DNA of 7,973 nucleotides from the NCBI GenBank assembly GCA_016185955.1, contig JACPMQ010000045.1:1-7973 (forward strand). The letters are read 5' to 3'. The notes beneath the pieces were generated by a model. That model saw only the letters and a program-made list of their open reading frames with translations, was not told the DNA's origin and made no database searches. Positions 1-5,048 of this stretch are shown here, in pieces. Numbering within the stretch: position 1 is the first letter of the stretch; the number at the start of each line of letters is the position of its first letter. This DNA is from Candidatus Woesearchaeota archaeon (GTDB taxonomy: Archaea; Nanobdellota; Nanobdellia; Woesearchaeales; GW2011-AR4). The position numbers and the translations under genes are program-made.

Positions 1-6
1 ATGCTA

Positions 7-136
7 GAGAACACAAAGTATAGGAACGGAAGTCAATAATCGTAATAGATGTTCCGTTCCTATATTTAGAGGAATTTAACAATTATTATGGATATTAAAT
101 TCCTCTCTTATATTTTAATAAATTATTTGTGTTCTC
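7..136. repeat. Three-stem inverted-repeat element, complete copy (structured RNA or fold-back DNA element)
   Basis: Three nested perfect inverted repeats can be read directly. An outer stem pairs 7-17 (gagaacacaaa) with 126-136, 11 bp. Inside it, hairpin A pairs 19-31 with 52-64 (tataggaacggaa and its complement, 13 bp, 20-nt loop). Hairpin B pairs 68-79 with 95-106 (agaggaatttaa and its complement, 12 bp, 15-nt loop). Together they draw a three-way junction with 1 nt and 3 nt linkers on one side and a 19-nt AT-rich linker on the other. A related, incomplete copy lies at 7901-7973 in the same orientation. No transposase and no clear target-site duplication is visible next to it. It could be a non-coding RNA, a MITE-like fold-back element, or a protein-binding cruciform. 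I do not recognise the family. Strand is undetermined because the stems are symmetric; the conserved loop of hairpin B reads caattatta on the plus strand. Confidence 0.55.
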
Positions 137-309
137 CGCTGCAATTACCAATTCTAAAAGTTTCACAGAATTGTGATAAGCGACCTGAGCAATGCCGCAG
201 CATTGCGAGGTTGAGAGGTAAGTTAAGGCTCCGCACAAGCACGAATAAGAATTCGCAAAAACCTTGCTTCTCGGACAAAGCCATGTTAGCAGTTACTGAA
301 ATAACAAAA
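137..309. other. Non-coding stretch with two small hairpins upstream of prs
   Basis: No convincing gene is present here. A composite hairpin spans 181-213: an inner perfect 7-bp stem gcaatgc/gcattgc (189-195 with 200-206, loop cgca) sits on a 6-bp outer stem (181-186 with 208-213, one G-T pair) across a small internal loop. A second hairpin, cgaat-aaga-attcg, occupies 242-255. The stretch also contains a motif pair (232-242 and 252-258) that recurs in front of the ATPase gene. It could be a small RNA, a remnant of a mobile element, or the far upstream region of the prs promoter. The TATA-like signal for prs lies downstream of it, so it is probably not part of the main prs transcript. Confidence 0.35.
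232..258 (+). repeat. Two-part motif cgcacaagcac ... ttcgcaa, copy in front of prs
   Basis: The 11-mer cgcacaagcac (232-242) and the 7-mer ttcgcaa (252-258) are separated by 9 bases and lie about 95 bases before the prs start. The same two words in the same order, 5 bases apart, lie in front of the ATPase gene on the opposite strand. Both copies therefore face the gene they precede. The function is unknown. Confidence 0.4.
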
Positions 310-330
310 CTTTTTAAACAAAAATATAAA
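310..330 (+). promoter_or_regulatory. Archaeal TATA-type promoter for prs-pfdA-ftsY
   Basis: An A/T-only stretch containing aaaatataaa (321-330) lies so that transcription starting about 25 bases downstream of its centre would begin near 350. That gives a leaderless or nearly leaderless prs message with its ATG at 354. An alternative TATA-like box, tttttaaaca at 311-320, would start transcription about ten bases earlier. No Shine-Dalgarno sequence precedes the ATG, which agrees with leaderless initiation. Confidence 0.45.
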
Positions 331-353
331 CCTAAAGCATGAGTTGAGTTTAA

Positions 354-1322
354 ATGCATGAAAAGCTGAAAATAATATCAGGAACTTCAAACAAAAGCCT
401 TGCTTTGGAAGTTGCAAAGTGTCTTAATGCCCAGCTTACTCCTATAGATATACACAAGTTTAGCGACGGCGAGATATATGCCAGAATACTGGAAAGCGTG
501 AGAGGCACTGATGTGTTCATTATACAGTCAACAAGCCCTGATGCAAACCTTCATCTTATGGAGCTTTTGATAATGGTAGATGCGTTAAAAAGAGCTTCTC
601 CCGATAAGATAACTGCTGTAATACCATACTTCGGCTATTCACGCCAAGACAGGAAGGTAAAAGCGCGTGAGCCTATAACTGCAAAGCTTGTGGCAAAGCT
701 TATAGAAGCTGCAGGCGTTAATAGCGTTATTACATTTGACCTTCACGTAGCCCAGCTTCAAGGCTTTTTTGACATACCCTCTGATAATTTGGATTTGATA
801 CCAATTTACGCTGAAGAGATATTAAACAAAAAAACAAGGGATATTGTGCTTGTGGCTCCTGATGTCGGCGCTGCTCCGCGGGCAAAAGCCATTGCCGCAG
901 TTATACATGCGCCAATTGCAATAGTTGACAAAAGAAGAGACGAGCAGGGAGCTGTGAAAATAGAGCATGTTATAGGCGATGTTAAGGGCAAGACAGCAAT
1001 TTTAATAGATGATATAATAGATACTGCCGGCACAATAACAGAAGCAGCGTCAATATTAAAAAAATACGGCGCAAAGGAAGTTTATGTTTTAGCAACGCAT
1101 GCTGTCCTCTCAGGAAATGCAGTACAAAGATTGCAGCAATCGGAAATAATGGAAGCCATTGTTACAGATACCATAGAGCTTCCAAAGGAAAAAAAGATAG
1201 AAAAAATAAAAACAATATCAATAGCACCTATACTTTCAGAAGCGATAAAAAGGGCTCATGAAGGAACGCCGATGGGCGCAGTTTATGAAAAGCTGTATGA
1301 CAAATTAAAGAAAGTGAAATAA
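354..1322 (+). CDS. prs: Ribose-phosphate pyrophosphokinase (PRPP synthetase)
   Basis: This enzyme transfers the pyrophosphate of ATP to ribose 5-phosphate, making PRPP for purine, pyrimidine, histidine and related synthesis in the cytoplasm. The 322 residues cover both halves of the class I fold. Visible motifs are FSDGE (36-40), FGYSRQDRK (93-101, ATP-binding flexible region), FDLH (128-131) followed by QGFFDIPSDNL, the catalytic-loop KRR (193-195), and the PRPP-binding loop DDIIDTAGT (219-227). Length and motif spelling match the roughly 315-residue form typical of bacteria rather than the shorter form of many archaea. This is a by-eye judgement. The ATG at 354 is preferred because it falls at the expected distance from a TATA box and gives the full N-terminal strand KIISGTSN. 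The stop codon abuts the pfdA start with no gap, so it is the first gene of a three-gene operon. Confidence 0.96.
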   Translation: MHEKLKIISGTSNKSLALEVAKCLNAQLTPIDIHKFSDGEIYARILESVRGTDVFIIQSTSPDANLHLMELLIMVDALKRASPDKITAVIPYFGYSRQDRKVKAREPITAKLVAKLIEAAGVNSVITFDLHVAQLQGFFDIPSDNLDLIPIYAEEILNKKTRDIVLVAPDVGAAPRAKAIAAVIHAPIAIVDKRRDEQGAVKIEHVIGDVKGKTAILIDDIIDTAGTITEAASILKKYGAKEVYVLATHAVLSGNAVQRLQQSEIMEAIVTDTIELPKEKKIEKIKTISIAPILSEAIKRAHEGTPMGAVYEKLYDKLKKVK

Positions 1323-1769
1323 ATGAAAGAGCAAGAAGAAAAGCAAGAGCAAGAAGAAAAGCTGCAAAAAAAATATTTGAAGTTCCAGATGATGGAGCAA
1401 TACATAAGGCAGCTTGAGAAGCAAAGAGCTGTCCTTAATAACCAGCTAATTGAGCTTATTGCTGCAAGCCAAAGTCTGGAAGAGATAGAAAAAGTGGACA
1501 ATGGCAGAGAAATACTTGTGCCTATAAGCAATGGAATTTATGCCAAAGCGGATATTAAAGACAACAAAAGTTTTATTGTAACCGTAGGCGCAAATGTTGT
1601 GACAGTTAAGGACATAAATGCTGTTAAGAAGCTTGTTGAGTCGCAGATGGAAGAAATGAGGAAAATGCTGGAAAACCTTGCAAAAGAATTGGAAGATTAC
1701 ACTGCCAAGGCATCTGTTCTCGAGCAGGAAATTCAGGAAATTGCTTCTTTGCTTAAGGATAAAGAATAA
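1323..1769 (+). CDS. pfdA: Prefoldin alpha subunit
   Basis: Prefoldin is the jellyfish-shaped hexameric chaperone (two alpha, four beta subunits) that holds unfolded proteins and passes them to the group II chaperonin. The 148-residue product has the family layout. A charged N-terminal coiled-coil helix spans roughly residues 1-58. A beta-hairpin core with the hallmark GREILVPISNGIYAKADIKD follows (61-80), then VTVGANVVTVKD (86-97). A C-terminal coiled-coil helix runs about 98-146. The first 15 residues are unusually rich in Glu, Gln and Lys (KEQEEKQEQEEK), a slight extension of the helix. It starts directly after the prs stop and is followed by ftsY after 2 bases. The pfdA-ftsY order is common in archaea, where a ribosomal protein LX gene is often upstream. 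A beta subunit gene is not in this window. Confidence 0.93.
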   Translation: MKEQEEKQEQEEKLQKKYLKFQMMEQYIRQLEKQRAVLNNQLIELIAASQSLEEIEKVDNGREILVPISNGIYAKADIKDNKSFIVTVGANVVTVKDINAVKKLVESQMEEMRKMLENLAKELEDYTAKASVLEQEIQEIASLLKDKE

Positions 1770-1771
1770 AA

Positions 1772-2827
1772 ATGTTTAAATTTTTGAAAGACAAATTAAA
1801 GGGAGTTATCTCAAAAATTTCAAAACGGGTTGAGACAGAACCGCAAATAGAAGAAAAGCTAAAAGAAGAAAATCCAAAGGCAGAAATAAAAAAAACAGAG
1901 CTAAAAGAGCAAAACGCAAAAGAGGAGAAACAAGAAGAAGCTAAAAAACAGGGTTTTTTCAATAAGTTAAAGGAAAAAATCCTTACAACAAATATATCGG
2001 AAGATAAGTTTAATGAAGTTTTTTCTGAGCTTGAATTAATATTGCTGGAAAACAACACAGCATTTGAAGTAATAGAAAAAATAAAATCCGACCTAAAGCA
2101 AAAGCTGACTAGCGAGCCGATAAGCAGAGCCAAGATTGAGGAAACAGTAAGGCAGTCATTAAAACATTCAATAAAGGAGTTATTTTATGTTGAGCAGGCA
2201 AGCTTGCCGGAAAAAATAAAGCAAAAAAAAGAAAAGCCGTTTGCAATAGCATTTTTTGGGATTAACGGCTCTGGAAAAACAACAACAATAGCAAAAATTG
2301 CCCATATCCTGAAAACAAAACAAATTTCTTGCGTAATTGCAGCTTCTGACACTTTCCGCGCAGCGTCAATAGAGCAGATGCAATACCATGCCGATAAATT
2401 AGGCGTAAAGATGATAAGGCACAGCTATGGCTCTGATCCGGCAGCAGTTGCTTTCGACGCGATAAAGCACGCAAAAGCAAAAAGCATTGATGTTGTATTA
2501 ATAGATACTGCTGGAAGGCTTCATAGCAACACAAACCTTATGGACGAGCTTAAGAAAGTGGTCAGAGTTTCAAAACCGGACTTAAAGCTTTTTGTCGGGG
2601 AAAGCATTGCGGGCAATGACTGCATTGAGCAGGCAAAAAAATTTAATGACATGATCGGAATTGACGCAATAATCTTGACAAAAGCGGATGTTGATGAAAA
2701 GGGCGGCACAGCGATTTCTGTAAGCTATGTCACAAAAAAGCCAATAATGTATTTGGGCATTGGCCAGGAATATGAGGACTTAAAAGAATTTGAGCCAAAT
2801 ATAATTGTGGATGGAGTTGGGCTGTAA
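1772..2827 (+). CDS. ftsY: Signal recognition particle receptor FtsY
   Basis: FtsY is the membrane-associated GTPase that docks the SRP-ribosome complex so that membrane and secreted proteins are inserted during translation. The 351 residues divide into a highly charged Lys/Glu-rich A region (about 1-60), a helical N domain (about 61-150) and a GTPase G domain. The GTPase motifs are all present: P-loop GINGSGKTTT (163-172), DTFRAASIEQ (193-202), DTAGR (245-249), TKAD (303-306) in the family signature TKADVDEKGGTAIS, and GIGQ (329-332). ESIAGND (277-283) corresponds to the family's E-[AS]-x-x-G-x-D stretch. The acidic/basic A region is typical of FtsY and separates it from Ffh, as does the absence of a methionine-rich M domain. 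It is the last gene of the operon, and its stop codon touches a perfect palindrome. Confidence 0.96.
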   Translation: MFKFLKDKLKGVISKISKRVETEPQIEEKLKEENPKAEIKKTELKEQNAKEEKQEEAKKQGFFNKLKEKILTTNISEDKFNEVFSELELILLENNTAFEVIEKIKSDLKQKLTSEPISRAKIEETVRQSLKHSIKELFYVEQASLPEKIKQKKEKPFAIAFFGINGSGKTTTIAKIAHILKTKQISCVIAASDTFRAASIEQMQYHADKLGVKMIRHSYGSDPAAVAFDAIKHAKAKSIDVVLIDTAGRLHSNTNLMDELKKVVRVSKPDLKLFVGESIAGNDCIEQAKKFNDMIGIDAIILTKADVDEKGGTAISVSYVTKKPIMYLGIGQEYEDLKEFEPNIIVDGVGL

Positions 2828-2869
2828 TACAAAATTTCCACCGCTCTTAAGAGCGGTGGAAATTTTGTA
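2828..2869. terminator. 42-bp perfect palindrome between convergent ftsY and glnA
   Basis: Bases 2828-2848 are the exact reverse complement of 2849-2869 (half-site tacaaaatttccaccgctctt), with no central spacer. The palindrome starts on the base after the ftsY stop codon. In RNA from either strand it would form a long hairpin with a GC-rich middle (ccaccgctc) and a run of Us in the descending arm. The position between two converging genes suggests a two-way transcript end. Hairpin-dependent termination is not the rule in archaea, so a dispersed palindromic repeat or 3'-end stabiliser is an alternative. Confidence 0.6.
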
Positions 2870-2903
2870 GTAACAACTTTGCCGATGCAAAACGATGCCA
2901 AAT

Positions 2904-2939
2904 TGTAAAAATCTGATGTTCTATAAACAGGATTTTACA
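2904..2939. other. Imperfect hairpin spanning the glnA stop codon
   Basis: Bases 2904-2910 (a tgtaaaa-type arm) pair with 2933-2939, and after a small internal mismatch ctg (2913-2915) pairs with cag (2928-2930), leaving a 12-nt loop. The right arm overlaps the end of glnA. It could help end or protect the glnA transcript together with the nearby 42-bp palindrome. It is short and AT-rich and may be accidental. A direct repeat cgatgc at 2883-2888 and 2893-2898 lies beside it with no evident role. Confidence 0.2.
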
Positions 2940-4401
2940 CATCATAATAAAGATGATACTCCCATGGGTGCGGCCTTAGCCTCACAGGGTCTATTTCCTT
3001 TTTTCTCTTGTATTCTATCCATGTTTCTATCAAGTCTTTAGTGAAAACATCTCCTTGCAGCAAAAAGTCATGGTCATTTTCCAATGAGTCAATTGCTTCA
3101 GGCAACGATGCTGGAACAGATTTTATTTTTTTAAGCTCCTCTTTGCTTAAATTATAAATATCCTTATCAAGAGGCGCTCCTGGCTCAATTTTTCTTTTTA
3201 TGCCGTCAATGCCAGCCATTAAAATTGCTGAAAATGCCAAATACACATTGCATGCAGGATCCGGAGTCCTAAACTCTATCCTTTTTGACTTGTCGCTTTT
3301 AGAATATATTGGAATTCTTACAGCAGCGCTTCTGTTTCTTTTTGAATAAACCAAATTAACCGGAGCTTCGAACCCAGGCACAAGCCTCTTGTAGGAATTT
3401 GTTGTTGGAGCTATTATACCGCATAATGCAGGCGCATGGTGCAATAATCCTCCAATGTAATGCAATGCTGTTTCGCTTAATAATGCATATCCATCCTTGT
3501 CATAAAAAAGATTTTTTCCGTCTTTCCATAGGCTTTGATGCACATGCATTCCGCTTCCGTTGTCATTAAACAAAGGCTTCGGCATGAAAGTTGCTGTCTT
3601 CCCATATTTTAATGCAATATTCCTTACAATATACTTATACATCATAAGCTGATCAGCCATTCTAACTAAAGGCGCATACATCATGTCAATTTCGCATTGC
3701 CCTGCAGTGCTGACTTCATGATGATGGCATTCTACATTAATGCCGCATTTTTCCATTGCCAATACAATTTCATTTCTTATATTTTGCAAAGAATCTGATG
3801 GAGGCACGGGAAAATATCCTTCTTTGAATCTTGGCTTATAGCCTGTGTTAGTTGCTTCATCTTTTCCCGTATTCCAGCTTCCTTCCTTTGAGTCAATATA
3901 ATAATATCCTAAATTTTCCTTCTGCTCGTATCTTATGCTGTCAAATATAAAAAATTCCGCTTCAGGCCCAAAATAGGCTTTATCTGCAATTCCTGATGTT
4001 CTCATATAAGATTCTGCCTTTTGCGCAACATATCTTGGATCCCTTGTAAACCATTCGTCTGTTTCTGGATCTTTTACATTGCCAATCAAACTTATTGTTG
4101 CGTCTGAAAAAGGATCAATAAATGCTGATTTTATATCCGCTATAAGAAGCATATCGCTTTCATGTATATCCTTAAACCCTCTTATGGAGCTTCCGTCAAA
4201 ACCAAAGCCGTTTTTTAATGAATTTTCATCAACCTGAGAAATAGGAACTGAAAAATGCTGCCACATTCCTGGCATATCTGTAAACTTTAAGTCTGCCATA
4301 TTGATTTTTTCAAGGTTTTTTTTAAAATCAAATAATGTATCCTGAATCTCATTCTTCTTCGGCATCTGTTTAATAGCCTCTAATATAATTTCAGAGCTCA
4401 T
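2935..4401 (-). CDS. glnA: Glutamine synthetase, type I (beta-like)
   Basis: It makes glutamine from glutamate, ammonia and ATP, the main route of ammonia assimilation, as a cytoplasmic dodecamer. The product has 488 residues. An N-terminal beta-grasp domain carries GFDGSSIRGF (67-76, Asp69 at the neighbouring-subunit face of the active site). The catalytic barrel shows PEAEFF (146-151, metal ligands Glu147 and Glu149), HHHEVSTAGQCEID (226-239, Glu229 and Glu237), NGSGMHVHQS (281-290), RLVPGFEAP (339-347, flap Glu345), KRNRSAAVRIP and RIEFRTPDP (374-382). Tyr416 in DIYNLSKEE lies where the adenylylated tyrosine of enterobacterial enzymes sits, within the extra segment that marks the beta subtype. 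No adenylyltransferase or PII gene is in the window. The N terminus is roughly 17 residues longer than the E. coli enzyme. The ATG is supported by a strong ribosome binding site 6 bases upstream. It diverges from an Lrp-like gene that probably controls it. Confidence 0.97.
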   Translation of the reverse strand: MSSEIILEAIKQMPKKNEIQDTLFDFKKNLEKINMADLKFTDMPGMWQHFSVPISQVDENSLKNGFGFDGSSIRGFKDIHESDMLLIADIKSAFIDPFSDATISLIGNVKDPETDEWFTRDPRYVAQKAESYMRTSGIADKAYFGPEAEFFIFDSIRYEQKENLGYYYIDSKEGSWNTGKDEATNTGYKPRFKEGYFPVPPSDSLQNIRNEIVLAMEKCGINVECHHHEVSTAGQCEIDMMYAPLVRMADQLMMYKYIVRNIALKYGKTATFMPKPLFNDNGSGMHVHQSLWKDGKNLFYDKDGYALLSETALHYIGGLLHHAPALCGIIAPTTNSYKRLVPGFEAPVNLVYSKRNRSAAVRIPIYSKSDKSKRIEFRTPDPACNVYLAFSAILMAGIDGIKRKIEPGAPLDKDIYNLSKEELKKIKSVPASLPEAIDSLENDHDFLLQGDVFTKDLIETWIEYKRKKEIDPVRLRPHPWEYHLYYDV

Positions 4402-4407
4402 TTTTTA

Positions 4408-4414
4408 CACCCCC
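4408..4414 (-). promoter_or_regulatory. Shine-Dalgarno sequence of glnA
   Basis: The minus strand reads gggggtg six bases before the glnA ATG. It is close to the archaeal ggaggtg consensus and fixes the start codon at 4401. It is the clearest ribosome binding site in the window and contrasts with the apparently leaderless prs and lrp-like starts. Confidence 0.7.
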
Positions 4415-4481
4415 TAATCTGCGTATTGCAGTTCTTTTTTTAATTCATCTTATAAAAATTGAGTATGTTGAAGCTATGTGC

Positions 4482-4501
4482 ATATATATAAGCTTTTTCG
4501 G
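4482..4501 (-). promoter_or_regulatory. TATA-type promoter of glnA
   Basis: On the minus strand a purine-rich BRE-like stretch (cgaaaaagc) runs into the TATA-like box ttatatatatg. Transcription starting about 25 bases downstream would begin near 4461 and leave a leader of about 60 nt carrying the Shine-Dalgarno site. A second TATA-like box on the minus strand (ttttataag, about 4449-4458) could give a shorter leader of about 30 nt. Confidence 0.5.
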
Positions 4502-4508
4502 TAAAATT

Positions 4509-4588
4509 ATTAACAAAAGCATTAAAAAAAAGAAAATTTTATATATTTGTTAATTTTGTCTGCGTTTATGGAGGAAAAATTTAACAAA
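4509..4588. promoter_or_regulatory. Candidate operator: three evenly spaced TTAACAAA boxes
   Basis: The 9-bp arms attaacaaa (4509-4517) and tttgttaat (4546-4554) are exact reverse complements and bracket the TATA box of the lrp-like gene. A third box, ttaacaaa, lies at 4581-4588 just inside that gene. The 8-base cores begin at 4510, 4546 and 4581, so they are spaced 36 and 35 bases apart. Lrp/AsnC proteins bind as octamers to several regularly spaced sites and often repress their own genes, so these are reasonable operator candidates for self-control and for glnA. The boxes are AT-rich and could arise by chance. Confidence 0.35.
4535..4548 (+). promoter_or_regulatory. TATA-type promoter of the lrp-like gene
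   Basis: The sequence aattttatatattt, with tttatatat at its core (4538-4546), is a good archaeal TATA box. A start about 25 bases after its centre falls at about 4567, right at the ATG at 4568, so the message is probably leaderless. This position also argues against the upstream in-frame TTG at 4547, which lies inside the promoter itself. Confidence 0.55.
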
Positions 4589-5044
4589 ATCAGCGCAGTA
4601 AAGATTGATAATACCGACGAAAAAATAATAAACGAGCTTATAGAAAACGCTAAAACTCCGTTAAGGACACTGGCAAAAAAGCTTAATATAAGCTTTGTGA
4701 CAGTAATGAACCGCATAAAGAGGCTGGAAGCTCTTGGAGTCATTGAAAATTACACTGCTAAAATAAATTATGATAAGCTCGGTTATGGCGTCAGCGTAGT
4801 TATTGATGTCAGAATATCCAAAGGAAAGCTTTTTGAATTGGAAAACAAGATTGCAAAATCAAATAATGTTTATATTGTCTACGACACTACCGGCGATTTT
4901 GATGCGGTTATAATCGGAAAATTTAAGTCAACAGCTTCAATGGACCATTTTCTGAAAAGCATACAAAAATACCCTTTTGTTGAGAGAACACATACAAAGC
5001 TGGTATTAAACACAATTAAGGAAAGCCCTATTAAGCTGCAGTGA
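4568..5044 (+). CDS. Lrp/AsnC-family transcriptional regulator
   Basis: This is a DNA-binding regulator of the feast/famine class, usually sensing an amino acid and controlling nitrogen or amino-acid genes. From the ATG at 4568 it has 158 residues, the usual family length. An N-terminal winged helix-turn-helix occupies about 13-73. DNTDEKIINELIENAKTPLR leads into LAKKLNISFVTVMNRIKRLEALGVIENYTAKIN, the standard AsnC-type arrangement. A C-terminal RAM ligand-binding domain follows (about 74-150), with the family's T-G-D-F-D-A turn at 108-113. The start is chosen from the TATA box position. A longer reading from a TTG at 4547 would put the start within the promoter. It diverges from glnA across 166 bp, so glutamine synthetase is the likely target, and the boxes around its TATA suggest self-control. 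The effector cannot be read from sequence. Its stop is 4 bp from the end of the convergent ATPase gene. Confidence 0.9.
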   Translation: MEEKFNKISAVKIDNTDEKIINELIENAKTPLRTLAKKLNISFVTVMNRIKRLEALGVIENYTAKINYDKLGYGVSVVIDVRISKGKLFELENKIAKSNNVYIVYDTTGDFDAVIIGKFKSTASMDHFLKSIQKYPFVERTHTKLVLNTIKESPIKLQ

Positions 5045-5048
5045 GATG

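Noticed and set aside
7..136. Hammerhead ribozyme, purine riboswitch or integron attC site
   Set aside because: The three-stem shape suggested these, but the hammerhead core ctgatga, the purine-riboswitch junction and loop words, and the attC end motifs are not present.
88..342. An 84-codon open frame on the plus strand, ATG to TGA, preceded by gagga
   Set aside because: It begins inside the loop of a hairpin, runs through two further hairpins, has no recognisable family or plausible composition, and its end overlaps the prs promoter zone. The gagga is explained as a stem arm. The antisense frame at 123-359 is equally unconvincing.
4547..4567. TTG start giving a 165-residue Lrp-like protein
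   Set aside because: The TTG lies within the TATA box region, and the added residues are not part of the family. The ATG at 4568 fits a leaderless start.
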